DNA from: CAZNER01 sp964572065
GTDB lineage: Bacteria > Patescibacteriota > Dojkabacteria > JAHIVN01
Assembly (NCBI GenBank): GCA_964572065.1
Contig: CAZNER010000010.1
Location: 1 to 37,408, forward strand
Direction of reading: 5' to 3'
DNA length: 37,408 nt
The position numbers and the translations under genes were made by a program. Below are positions 24,276 to 30,861 of the stretch, in pieces; within the stretch, counting starts at the first letter, position 1, and each line of letters opens with the position of its first letter. The notes beneath the pieces were generated by a model that saw only the letters and a list, made by a program, of their open reading frames with translations, was not told where the DNA came from and made no database searches.

Positions 24276-24581
24276 AAAAGTGAAAGTGACACTTTATCAC
24301 TTTTTCTACTTACACTCCACTTTTTTACGGTACACGCACACATATATTTTATTTTTATGTATTATATATATAAAACAAAATATCACTTTATAACTTCCTT
24401 AGCGGTTTTAATGACTTGACGCGGATCTGAAATATAAATAAAGTATCACCGAGTGATAAAATTTTATCACTTTGACGCAAAACTAAGACACAATGCAAGG
24501 TAACAACTCTCCGCGCAGTCACAGTGCACCAAAACAAAAATGATTGAAGTGATACTTTTAAAAGTGACACTTTTTATCACT
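24276..24581. repeat. Cluster of AGTGATA/TATCACT repeats, candidate replication origin
   Basis: The stretch between small terminase and primase-helicase (24143-24591) has no convincing gene. The core AAAGTGATA, or its complement, occurs at 24295-24303, 24381-24389, 24465-24473, 24547-24554 and 24575-24581, with AAAGTGA tandem copies at 24277-24289. A 13-bp palindrome AAAGTGACACTTT occurs twice (24283-24295 and 24561-24573), near each end of the array. A perfect 18-bp palindrome GTGATAAAATTTTATCAC lies at 24453-24470 and TATCAC-CGA-GTGATA at 24444-24458. Iterons next to a replicative primase-helicase and an AT-rich tract are typical of origins; an operator array is the alternative. Confidence 0.7.
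24338..24381. other. AT-rich tract, possible DNA unwinding element
   Basis: A run of almost only A and T (ACACATATATTTTATTT, then ATTATATATATAAAA) inside the repeat cluster. Easily melted DNA beside iterons is what an origin of replication requires. It could also contain promoters, but no paired -35 box was found. Confidence 0.5.
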
Positions 24582-24591
24582 AAATTTTTAA

Positions 24592-27135
24592 TTAAATGCT
24601 GTCAGAACTTTCGATTGACTCTCCGATCCCAGAGATATGGAACCCTTTATTGGTATTTTTTGTAGTAAAACCTGCATCATTCATGGCGTTTAAAAAGCTC
24701 ATTTTTCCCATTTGATTTTTAGAATCAAGATAGGTTTGCTGCCATGTAGCAAACATTTTCCATATTTTTGATCTTAAAATTTTCTCTTCTTTATCCAAAA
24801 ATACAGAAGTGATATGACCGTCTACGTCGATAGGTTCTTCAATAATAGAATTAATAAAGCTCCAAATACAGTCATCTTTCTTTGACCATTTATCGACATT
24901 CTCTTGACTTTTAATAGTTTTTGTATATTCACCATTATTATCTACGGCCAATTTTTTAAGGCCATTCAATGCAAAAGTAAGTACACCAAGAGGATCATTA
25001 TTAAATAGATCTTTAGCAATTTCGGTATTAGGTCTACCATTATATTGCTTACTAAAATTGATAATACTGAAACGCCTTTTCATAGCACCACTATAACCTT
25101 CGCCGGTAATGGGCATCTTATTAGCGCCAAAGATATGTAGAGCAGGCAGCTTAGTATAAACATCATCACGCTTCTTAATTTCAATTCTAACGATGTCCTG
25201 GTCATCTACTTGCTTAACAATATCATCATCAATCCTACAGTTGGTTTTGATATCGCTTACGATATTCATAAGCTTACCAATCATAGAGGTCATATGAAAT
25301 CCATGGAACTTATCAGGAGAAACACCACTGATATTTTTATCATTCTTATGGAGTTGCTTTAGTATTTTTATAGTTGTTGATTTCCCTGTAGATGTTTTAC
25401 CTAGCAAAACAAAAAATTGAGGAAATTTAGGCATTAAGCTTGCGCCAAACATTTGTTGAACAAGGTCAAAACTTTCTTTATCTTCTTCTAGATACTCATA
25501 TAACCAATCTTCAAAATCATCATTACGTCTAGAAGTATCATGAAGATAGTCACTATATTTTTGTTCAATAATAGTAGTACAGAAATCACTTTTGTCATGT
25601 TCTTTAAATACTAATTGATATTCGTTATTTTTATTTCTCTCTAGATGGAGAGTACCATCTAAGAAATTGGCCATATCATTTCGAGGAGCAAATAGATCGA
25701 CATCCTCCGGCTTTTCAGGAACGTAAAGTGTGAACATTTTAAATACTGAATCAAGCTTTCTTATGGAGAGTTTATTCTTATATTTAGAATTTAACTTAGT
25801 TTTTAGAATATGAATTTTAGCTTCATCCAAAAACTGCCAGTGCTTATCTTTGTAGTAAAATAGATTCACTGCATCTTGTTTAACAATTAATCCACTACTA
25901 AATGTTTCGCTATCTTCATCAAAATCAGCGCCGAATATGTTCTCCATAAGCCATCTAACGCCGATAAACTCATTATTAAGCTTAGTAGGTGACTCAGCAT
26001 TTGCAGGCATATCAACAGTAGTAGGGCGCTTCTCAGGATCTAATTTTTTCCAGATGGTACACTTAGCAGAGCAGTAAATTGATTTACATTCATCTTGACA
26101 ACCAAAATTATAATTGTTATGCCGCTCATATATATTATTAATAATCGCTGTTAATTCTGATAGCGGTAAATCATTCTCAGATGCCCATGTTGACAAATCC
26201 CTTTCACATGCTTTTTGCGTTTTACCTGTACGAAAATAGTCGTTTACTATACGGAGCGCAGCATTGTTTCGACCGATATCATCACATCTAGATTCTAGCA
26301 TTTTGGTAATACATATTTTTCCATCATACTTTTCAAAAGGAGATGGTTTAACTAATGTACCTGCTTTTTCCTTTTCAATTTCGTATGACTTTCGTAGTAC
26401 TTTTTCATATTCAGAAACCAAAACCTCAGAGGTTTCGTTTTCCATTTCAACATACTGCATGAAATCATAACAGTGAGGCTCTTCACATTCTTCTAGAATA
26501 TTATCTAACTCTCCAAGCCTTACAACATTCTTATAAAGTCCGCTCTTTTCATGTTTAGTAAAAGGAACTCTAAATTTACGATTATAGTTATAGATAGAAT
26601 CATCTAGTGTAGGGAAATCATCCTTCAAATGCTTAGCTAAATCTTTTAATTGATTTGGTAAATGTTCATTTGCTTCTAATGGAAATAAACTAAAAGGAAT
26701 CATTAAATGAAATCCTTTATTACCACTAAAAAATAAAACATATTGGTTGTTATTAAGCTTAAGCCATTTAATAAAATTATCTACATCGTAGAGAGCATCT
26801 GCAGGATCATCTGCATCGAAATCAAAGCTAACCATATTTAAAGCAGGTCTAGCTATTCCCTCATATTGAGTAAAGGTTTTACCATTACATTTAAATTCAG
26901 GATTAGAGGGCGTTTGACCAGATAAATGATATTCATATATGGATTTGCCTTCAGTATCCTTTTTATTTGTATCCCATTCGAGTTTTAAATAATCGTTATC
27001 TAGATCGAAATAACAGCAATATGCTGTATCTCCGTTATGATTTAGAATTTTATCATACAGATTACAGGACTTTAGGTGCCCTTGAGTTAACTTAGAATGC
27101 TTCTTGCTTAAAAAGTAATTAACGTAGTTTCTCAT
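24592..27135 (-). CDS. Primase-helicase (AEP-type primase fused to an SF3 helicase)
   Basis: An 847-residue bifunctional replication enzyme. The N-terminal half has archaeo-eukaryotic primase motifs: DFDAD at 105-109 (metal ligands) and SGNKGFH at 137-143 (nucleotide-binding His). Four cysteines (CQDECKSIYCSAKC, 346-359) may bind a metal. The C-terminal half is a D5/P4-type SF3 helicase: Walker A GKTSTGKST (579-587), sensor-like HIFGANKMP (667-674) and arginine-finger region KRRF (686-689). It would unwind and prime at the origin, probably the repeat cluster just downstream. AGGGA precedes the ATG. A weak minus-strand promoter (TTGTCA, 19 bases, TAATAT at 27185-27155) shares its -35 with the divergent plus-strand promoter. 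Confidence 0.92.
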   Translation of the reverse strand: MRNYVNYFLSKKHSKLTQGHLKSCNLYDKILNHNGDTAYCCYFDLDNDYLKLEWDTNKKDTEGKSIYEYHLSGQTPSNPEFKCNGKTFTQYEGIARPALNMVSFDFDADDPADALYDVDNFIKWLKLNNNQYVLFFSGNKGFHLMIPFSLFPLEANEHLPNQLKDLAKHLKDDFPTLDDSIYNYNRKFRVPFTKHEKSGLYKNVVRLGELDNILEECEEPHCYDFMQYVEMENETSEVLVSEYEKVLRKSYEIEKEKAGTLVKPSPFEKYDGKICITKMLESRCDDIGRNNAALRIVNDYFRTGKTQKACERDLSTWASENDLPLSELTAIINNIYERHNNYNFGCQDECKSIYCSAKCTIWKKLDPEKRPTTVDMPANAESPTKLNNEFIGVRWLMENIFGADFDEDSETFSSGLIVKQDAVNLFYYKDKHWQFLDEAKIHILKTKLNSKYKNKLSIRKLDSVFKMFTLYVPEKPEDVDLFAPRNDMANFLDGTLHLERNKNNEYQLVFKEHDKSDFCTTIIEQKYSDYLHDTSRRNDDFEDWLYEYLEEDKESFDLVQQMFGASLMPKFPQFFVLLGKTSTGKSTTIKILKQLHKNDKNISGVSPDKFHGFHMTSMIGKLMNIVSDIKTNCRIDDDIVKQVDDQDIVRIEIKKRDDVYTKLPALHIFGANKMPITGEGYSGAMKRRFSIINFSKQYNGRPNTEIAKDLFNNDPLGVLTFALNGLKKLAVDNNGEYTKTIKSQENVDKWSKKDDCIWSFINSIIEEPIDVDGHITSVFLDKEEKILRSKIWKMFATWQQTYLDSKNQMGKMSFLNAMNDAGFTTKNTNKGFHISGIGESIESSDSI

Positions 27136-27178
27136 TTAATTTCCCTGAAAAATAATATTAGAAAGCACTTTTTTTAAT

Positions 27179-27208
27179 TTGACAAGGAGATTTTTTATTT
27201 CTTATAAT
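27179..27208 (+). promoter_or_regulatory. Consensus sigma70 promoter upstream of a short transcript
   Basis: TTGACA (27179-27184), an 18-base spacer and TATAAT (27203-27208) match consensus in both hexamers. Transcription should begin near 27215. Only about 77 bases follow before a strong terminator, so this promoter appears to make a short RNA or an attenuated leader rather than directly feed the early operon. Confidence 0.8.
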
Positions 27209-27214
27209 TTTAGA

Positions 27215-27291
27215 TACTTCGATATCCTTTCCCTGATAAGATTGGTGATGAGAGTCCTTAGGCATCTGATTTTTCAGGTGCCTATCTTTTT
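27215..27291 (+). ncRNA. Candidate small RNA (about 77 nt) between primase and early operon
   Basis: Bounded by a consensus promoter (27179-27208) and an intrinsic terminator (27259-27291). There is no convincing ORF; the only frame is an 18-codon one from ATG 27248 through the hairpin, with a poor ribosome site. The unpaired 5' part contains TTTCCCTGATAAG (27228-27240). Its core TCCCTGATAA is perfectly complementary to TTATCAGGGA in the leader of the first early gene (27380-27389). TTTCCCTGA matches the primase leader (9 bp), and shorter matches exist at 9396-9403 and 4933-4940. It could regulate translation of these genes, or be an attenuator for the early operon. Confidence 0.55.
27259..27291 (+). 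terminator. Strong intrinsic terminator in the early control region
   Basis: TAGGCATCTGA (27259-27269) pairs with TCAGGTGCCTA (27274-27284) in an 11-bp stem with one G-U pair and a TTTT loop, followed by TCTTTTT. It is a textbook plus-strand terminator with no protein gene upstream on that strand, supporting the short RNA call. Confidence 0.85.
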
Positions 27292-27334
27292 AGTATTCAA
27301 ATAAAAATAAATTTTCATATTGACAAAAAACTTG

Positions 27335-27363
27335 TTGACGATATCGCTTGGATATCTTTTAAT
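27335..27363 (+). promoter_or_regulatory. Early operon promoter with GATATC repeats
   Basis: TTGACG (27335-27340), a 17-base spacer and TTTAAT (27358-27363); both hexamers match 5 of 6 consensus bases. The spacer contains two GATATC sites 11 bases apart (27340-27345 and 27351-27356), about one helical turn, and a third lies at 27221-27226. These could be operators. The first ORF starts at 27398 after ATCAGGGAG. Confidence 0.65.
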
Positions 27364-27397
27364 AGGTTTTCAAAATTAATTATCAGGGAGAAATAAA

Positions 27398-27700
27398 ATG
27401 AATGAACAAGAAATAATTATAAAAGATTTAAAATCAAAAATTGAAATTGCTAATCTTAAAATAGCAGAGCTAAATCAAAAAAATCAAATTATGAATCAAG
27501 CCTTAAAAAGCGAATCAGAAGAATTAATGAAACTAAGAAAAGAAAGGAAATCATTAATAGAATCTGCTGATAGAGAAATTAACCAACTAAGAGGAGATAT
27601 AAAACTTCTAGAAGACGACAACAAAGCTATATCAGAACATAATATTGCATTGGAAAATAAAATAAGAGTACTTAAAAAAGCTATGAAGGAGTTATTATAA
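27398..27700 (+). CDS. Coiled-coil protein, first gene of the early operon
   Basis: A 100-residue, fully charged helical protein (LKSKIEIANLKIAELNQKNQ, then LRGDIKLLEDDNKAISEHN) with heptads throughout and no other domain. It has a good ribosome site (CAGGGAG) and is the first gene after the early promoter. First early genes often modify host functions, but nothing here identifies a target. Its leader carries the sequence complementary to the candidate small RNA. Confidence 0.65.
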   Translation: MNEQEIIIKDLKSKIEIANLKIAELNQKNQIMNQALKSESEELMKLRKERKSLIESADREINQLRGDIKLLEDDNKAISEHNIALENKIRVLKKAMKELL

Positions 27701-27702
27701 TT

Positions 27703-28032
27703 ATGAAAGCAGAAATCAATTTAGAAAACAAAGAAGAAGCAGCTAGACAAGTTGCGCTTATTCAAAAATCAATCGATGAACTTCTAGAGGTTATTGAGAC
27801 GCAGAAGAATGAGCTTTTAAATAATGTTAAAGTTATGAAAGAAGCAGAAGATCATATTAAGACCTTGGAGAAAAGCACTATTGATTTGACTCAAACGATA
27901 AAGGGCATTCATATGATTCTAGGATCTAGAAAAGATAAGTTTGAAGGAGATGAAGAGATGAACGAACTTATGAACCATTTATCCGTATTCGTAATGGGAT
28001 CAGGTTCAATCAAAATAGGAGTAATGGAAAAT
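27703..28032 (+). CDS. Helical early protein, 3' end lost in the N gap
   Basis: Starts MKAEINLENKEEAARQVALI two bases after the previous stop and remains open for 110 residues to the run of Ns. It is mostly coiled coil (KSIDELLEVIETQKNELLNN, then LEKSTIDLTQTIKGIHMILG) followed by a less charged segment GSGSIKIGVMEN. Its true end and length are unknown. Function unknown. Confidence 0.55.
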
Positions 28033-28132
28033 NNNNNNNNNNNNNNNNNNNNNNNNNNNNNNNNNNNNNNNNNNNNNNNNNNNNNNNNNNNNNNNNNNNN
28101 NNNNNNNNNNNNNNNNNNNNNNNNNNNNNNNN
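28033..28132. other. Assembly gap of 100 Ns
   Basis: Exactly 100 Ns, a conventional placeholder for a gap of unknown size. The missing piece may contain the end of the gene starting at 27703, the start of the next one, or further small genes. Confidence 0.98.
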
Positions 28133-28136
28133 GAAA

Positions 28137-28385
28137 ATGAGAGAAAAAACAATAACAGTTAGTCCTGCACAAGCTCAAAGTTTATTCAATGTAATAGATC
28201 ATTTGGTAGCTGAAAATATAGAGTTAAGAGAAGCTTTAGCGAAACAAGAAGCTAGAAATAAATTTAGCTCAGAAGATTATTATAGGGAATTAAGGAAGGA
28301 GATAGAAAATGAGTCAACAAATGGATTCATCACAACTGCTAGATTTCAAAACCAAAGTAGACGTAGTAGTAAAGCTTTTCCCTAA
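28137..28385 (+). CDS. Small early protein just after the gap, 3' end uncertain
   Basis: The frame opens at ATG 28137, four bases after the Ns, and gives 82 residues. The first 56 (SPAQAQSLFNVIDHLVAENI, then EDYYRELRKEI) are helical and protein-like. The last 25 overlap the next gene by 77 bases and look like out-of-frame coding. Adding one A to the run at 28306-28309 would make it end KEIEK with an ATGA overlap, the usual junction in this operon, so a miscalled homopolymer is likely. Because the gap abuts the start, it may also be the end of a longer gene. Confidence 0.5.
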   Translation: MREKTITVSPAQAQSLFNVIDHLVAENIELREALAKQEARNKFSSEDYYRELRKEIENESTNGFITTARFQNQSRRSSKAFP

Positions 28386-28509
28386 TGATGCTCATGCATG
28401 TGTGGATAAAGTGTTCTCTACTCCTTTTGAAGCAGAAAAATATGTAGCTAAAAAAGAAAAACAAGGATCTAATTATAAGTATGAAATTGAATCTAAGGAG
28501 ATAGAGTGA
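28309..28509 (+). CDS. Small early protein, function unknown
   Basis: A 66-residue protein beginning MSQQMDSSQLLDFKTKVDVV. A strong AAGGAAGGAG site precedes the ATG. The second half (ACVDKVFSTPFEAEKYVAKK) suggests a compact alpha/beta fold. It ends in GTGA overlapping the small membrane protein that follows. No family recognised. Confidence 0.6.
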   Translation: MSQQMDSSQLLDFKTKVDVVVKLFPNDAHACVDKVFSTPFEAEKYVAKKEKQGSNYKYEIESKEIE

Positions 28510-28670
28510 AATTATTAAAAAGAATATTTTTTGTTTTAACTAATTGGTTAACTATATTAACTTCGCCGGTATGGGTGCTTCCTGTATTTTTATTTCTAAT
28601 TTTTACTGATTCTAATTGCGCCTATAAATATTTCTTTAAAGGTCAATTGTCTATATTTTTCGAGAAATAA
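28506..28670 (+). CDS. Small membrane protein with a GTG start
   Basis: A 54-residue frame starting GTG (overlapping the previous TGA as GTGA) with AGGAG six bases upstream. It encodes a basic N-terminus (KLLKRIFF) and a long hydrophobic stretch (LTILTSPVWVLPVFLFLIF), then a short basic/aromatic tail with one cysteine. One or two TM helices are expected. Its position in the early operon suggests a host-envelope effector, but function is unknown. Confidence 0.55.
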   Translation: MKLLKRIFFVLTNWLTILTSPVWVLPVFLFLIFTDSNCAYKYFFKGQLSIFFEK

Positions 28671-28671
28671 A

Positions 28672-28917
28672 ATGGGAAAAACTCAAAGAAAAATATATGA
28701 AGATTCTCGTTATTATTTATCCTTATATAATTTGGATGTTGTAGAGATAAATAAAAAAGATTCTGATTTTATTACTTTGAGATTAATAACCAGCGATAAA
28801 AAAGTTGTAGCTAGAAAAACAGTATCAAAAATAGATTTTAGCTATCCTATGCAGGTACAAGATTTAATTTTAATTCATGCTACCGATAGAGGTAATAATG
28901 AAGGCTTAAGGGAATAG
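28672..28917 (+). CDS. Small early protein, function unknown
   Basis: An 81-residue protein, beta-rich (ITLRLITSDKKVVARKTVSK) with a basic N-terminus. It starts one base after the previous stop and ends two bases before the next start, in the dense early operon. No motif or TM segment recognised. Confidence 0.6.
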   Translation: MGKTQRKIYEDSRYYLSLYNLDVVEINKKDSDFITLRLITSDKKVVARKTVSKIDFSYPMQVQDLILIHATDRGNNEGLRE

Positions 28918-28919
28918 GA

Positions 28920-29111
28920 ATGAAGGTTAGAGTTAGAAAATGCGTTTCATATAGATACTATAAAGTTCCGCAACAAGATGGAGAGATAGGGATTAAAGAC
29001 ATTGAAAAGCTAGATAAAATAGAGTTTATTTTTAGCGAAGGAATGAGCGAGCAAGAAAAGAAACGTATATTAAATAGATGGAAAAATAAAGACATAACCA
29101 TAAAGGAGTAA
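28920..29111 (+). CDS. Small basic early protein, function unknown
   Basis: A 63-residue protein with a basic N-terminus (MKVRVRKCVSYRYYKVP) and a helical C-terminal part (SEQEKKRILNRWKNKD). The charge pattern could suit nucleic-acid binding but is not specific. It lies between two other unidentified genes, with AGG just before the ATG. Confidence 0.55.
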   Translation: MKVRVRKCVSYRYYKVPQQDGEIGIKDIEKLDKIEFIFSEGMSEQEKKRILNRWKNKDITIKE

Positions 29112-29113
29112 GT

Positions 29114-29290
29114 ATGAAATTTGTAATTTACAGAGACAAGAAAGGCGAATGGCGCTGGCATTTAAAAGCGCGAAATGGACGTATTGTTGCGGAGAGCGGC
29201 GAGGGCTATAAGAGTAAAGCGCATTGTAGAAAGATGGTTAAAAAGATTGAAATGGGTGCTTTTAGCGCTGAAATAGTGGAAAAATTATGA
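29114..29290 (+). CDS. DUF1508 (YegP-like) domain protein
   Basis: A 58-residue protein matching the YegP unit along its length: FVIYRDKKGEWRWHLKARNG, then RIVAESGEGYKSKAHCRKMV. In bacteria this small beta-alpha domain usually occurs in tandem; here there is one copy. Its biochemical role is not established. It overlaps the next gene as ATGA and has AAAGGAG upstream. GC content is clearly higher than around it (about 52% over 29131-29210), which suggests recent acquisition from another genome. Confidence 0.75.
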   Translation: MKFVIYRDKKGEWRWHLKARNGRIVAESGEGYKSKAHCRKMVKKIEMGAFSAEIVEKL

Positions 29291-29619
29291 ATCAAATAAT
29301 GAATGAAAATCCTAAAACTCTCCAAATGAAATTCGTTACCGGCGAACTTCAAGGCCTCCGTGAGGTTTTAAGTTATCTTTGGGATGGAGAACAAGAAGCT
29401 TTTAATGCTCTACTATTTATTAAATCTAACTATAAGCAATGGCCTGATATGATTAAATGGCTTAAAGATAATCGAATCAAAGGTAAAAAATTAGTTGAGC
29501 TTATGCAAAATGAATCACCTGATGGAAAAGGATATCATTTAGGTGCTACTAAAATTATCTCTATGATGGAAGGATTAAAATTTAGAGAAAGAATGATTAA
29601 AGCAAATGAGTTAATGTGA
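29287..29619 (+). CDS. Early protein, function unknown
   Basis: A 110-residue helical protein (GLREVLSYLWDGEQEAFNAL, then GYHLGATKIISMMEGLKF) with no TM segment and no recognised motif. It starts in ATGA overlap with the YegP-like gene and ends in TGATG overlap with the next gene, so translation is probably coupled. Confidence 0.6.
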   Translation: MNQIMNENPKTLQMKFVTGELQGLREVLSYLWDGEQEAFNALLFIKSNYKQWPDMIKWLKDNRIKGKKLVELMQNESPDGKGYHLGATKIISMMEGLKFRERMIKANELM

Positions 29620-29948
29620 TGAACAAATTAATTTTAAAACCGCTAATTAAAAAGAATGATGGAAGATTTTGTAAAATAGATTTCTATTGCAAGTACCCAT
29701 ACAAAACCACGATGAATCGAGAAGAGATTAAAGAGCATTTAGAGGATGGCTGGGAAATTAAAATAGATATGTCAGCGGTGGGGAAATCTATTAATTATAA
29801 ATCATTAAAGATTACTGAATATGATGTTTATATGAGATTACTTACTACTTTTGAAAAAAGAATAAAAGAAGGTGATACTCAATTTTTAAATAGAATTATT
29901 AGAAATGGTGGGTTTATTAATTATATAAATAAATTGGAGAAGAAATGA
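29619..29948 (+). CDS. Early protein, function unknown
   Basis: A 109-residue basic protein from ATG 29619 (the in-frame GTG three bases earlier lies within the previous stop region). The N-terminal part is beta-like (CKIDFYCKYPYKTTMNREE), the C-terminal part helical (LLTTFEKRIKEGDTQFLNRI). It overlaps the next gene by four bases. No family recognised. Confidence 0.6.
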   Translation: MNKLILKPLIKKNDGRFCKIDFYCKYPYKTTMNREEIKEHLEDGWEIKIDMSAVGKSINYKSLKITEYDVYMRLLTTFEKRIKEGDTQFLNRIIRNGGFINYINKLEKK

Positions 29949-30241
29949 AAACGAAATGCATTCATTGTGAACATGTGTACGCTTTAGATCAAAATAATAA
30001 ATGCCCTTCTTGTGGAAAACAAGGAGGATATTTACAGGAACCTAAATTAAAAAAGATAGGTGATTTAGATATTCATTTGGAAGATGTTTTAATTCATACT
30101 AAAAGCGCTAATGAATATCAGGTAAAAGAAATACAGTCATCAGGTATTGTTGCGGTAATTATTAGAACTATTTTTCCACATTTAACAGGCAAAAGAGCAT
30201 ATATTTCAAATGTTAATATTAATGAATATGAGGTAAAATAG
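29945..30241 (+). CDS. Zinc-ribbon protein, function unknown
   Basis: A 98-residue protein. The N-terminus has two zinc knuckles, CIHCEHVY and CPSCGKQGG, 14 residues apart, typical of a zinc ribbon. The rest (LIHTKSANEYQVKEIQSSGI, then KRAYISNVNINEYEVK) looks like a small beta barrel. Such proteins can bind nucleic acid or protein partners. It starts by overlapping the upstream stop and ends directly before the next ATG. Confidence 0.6.
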   Translation: MKTKCIHCEHVYALDQNNKCPSCGKQGGYLQEPKLKKIGDLDIHLEDVLIHTKSANEYQVKEIQSSGIVAVIIRTIFPHLTGKRAYISNVNINEYEVK

Positions 30242-30505
30242 ATGAATCAAATTAATAATATCCAAAGAATATTAAATAAAGATAAATCTGAAGCAGATAA
30301 TAATATTTCTCATTTTACTATTGAGGAAAAATGTTCGGCCATAGCTAATTGGTATCAATGTTCTGAAATTAAATTTGATATGTCTTTTGTAAATTCTGTT
30401 CATGATCATTTTATAAGATTTGGGAAATGTTCTGAAAAGCAAATATATGCAGTAGATAAAATTATAAATAAATTTAAAATTGATGTTGATAGGTGGGTAT
30501 TATGA
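30242..30505 (+). CDS. Small early protein, function unknown
   Basis: An 87-residue protein. Residues 27-60 (TIEEKCSAIANWYQCSEIKF) and the final helix (SEKQIYAVDKIINKFKIDVD) suggest a helical fold. It ends in ATGA overlap with the following gene. GC content is very low here (about 20% in the first 60 bases). No family recognised. Confidence 0.6.
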   Translation: MNQINNIQRILNKDKSEADNNISHFTIEEKCSAIANWYQCSEIKFDMSFVNSVHDHFIRFGKCSEKQIYAVDKIINKFKIDVDRWVL

Positions 30506-30726
30506 TTACTGTATTCAGTATAGAAATAATAGATTTAAAAACCCATAAAAAAGAGCACATATATACGTCGAATAAAAAGGAAGCAGATCAGGCAGTTATA
30601 GCTGCCTTATTTATGGATGAGGTATCTATTATTTATAAAAAAGAGAAAGTACATGAAGATTATTATAAATCAGAGCTAAGGCGTAGAGCTAAGCAATTTG
30701 AAAATGATATTATTGAGGGATTATGA
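30502..30726 (+). CDS. Small early protein, function unknown
   Basis: A 74-residue protein from ATG 30502, which overlaps the previous TGA and is preceded by AGGTGGG. It has a beta-like N-terminal half (FSIEIIDLKTHKKEHIYTSN) and a helical, basic C-terminal half (KSELRRRAKQFENDII). It ends in ATGA overlap with a tiny membrane protein gene. No family recognised. Confidence 0.6.
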   Translation: MITVFSIEIIDLKTHKKEHIYTSNKKEADQAVIAALFMDEVSIIYKKEKVHEDYYKSELRRRAKQFENDIIEGL

Positions 30727-30848
30727 TGAAAAATATATTTAAATTTATAATAAAAAGTGGAGTTTATTTTTTGATCATACCTGTAAGGTTATGGTTAAGA
30801 TTTGCTAAAATATTTGACTTACATATGAAGATAGAAATTAATTCATAA
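30723..30848 (+). CDS. Tiny membrane protein
   Basis: A 41-residue frame starting in ATGA overlap with the previous gene. It has a basic start (MMKNIFKFIIKS) and one hydrophobic helix (GVYFLIIPVRLW) followed by a basic amphipathic part. It ends 14 bases before the helicase ATG. One TM or a membrane-surface helix is expected. Function unknown. Confidence 0.5.
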   Translation: MMKNIFKFIIKSGVYFLIIPVRLWLRFAKIFDLHMKIEINS

Positions 30849-30861
30849 TAGTAGAGAATAA

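Noticed and set aside
24388..24570. Minus-strand 60-codon frame in the repeat cluster
   Set aside because: It has no ribosome site, crosses the palindromic repeats and gives an unlikely composition; the region is better read as an origin or operator array.
27215..27291. tRNA gene between primase and early operon
   Set aside because: No cloverleaf or TTCRA arm; the only stable structure is the terminator hairpin.
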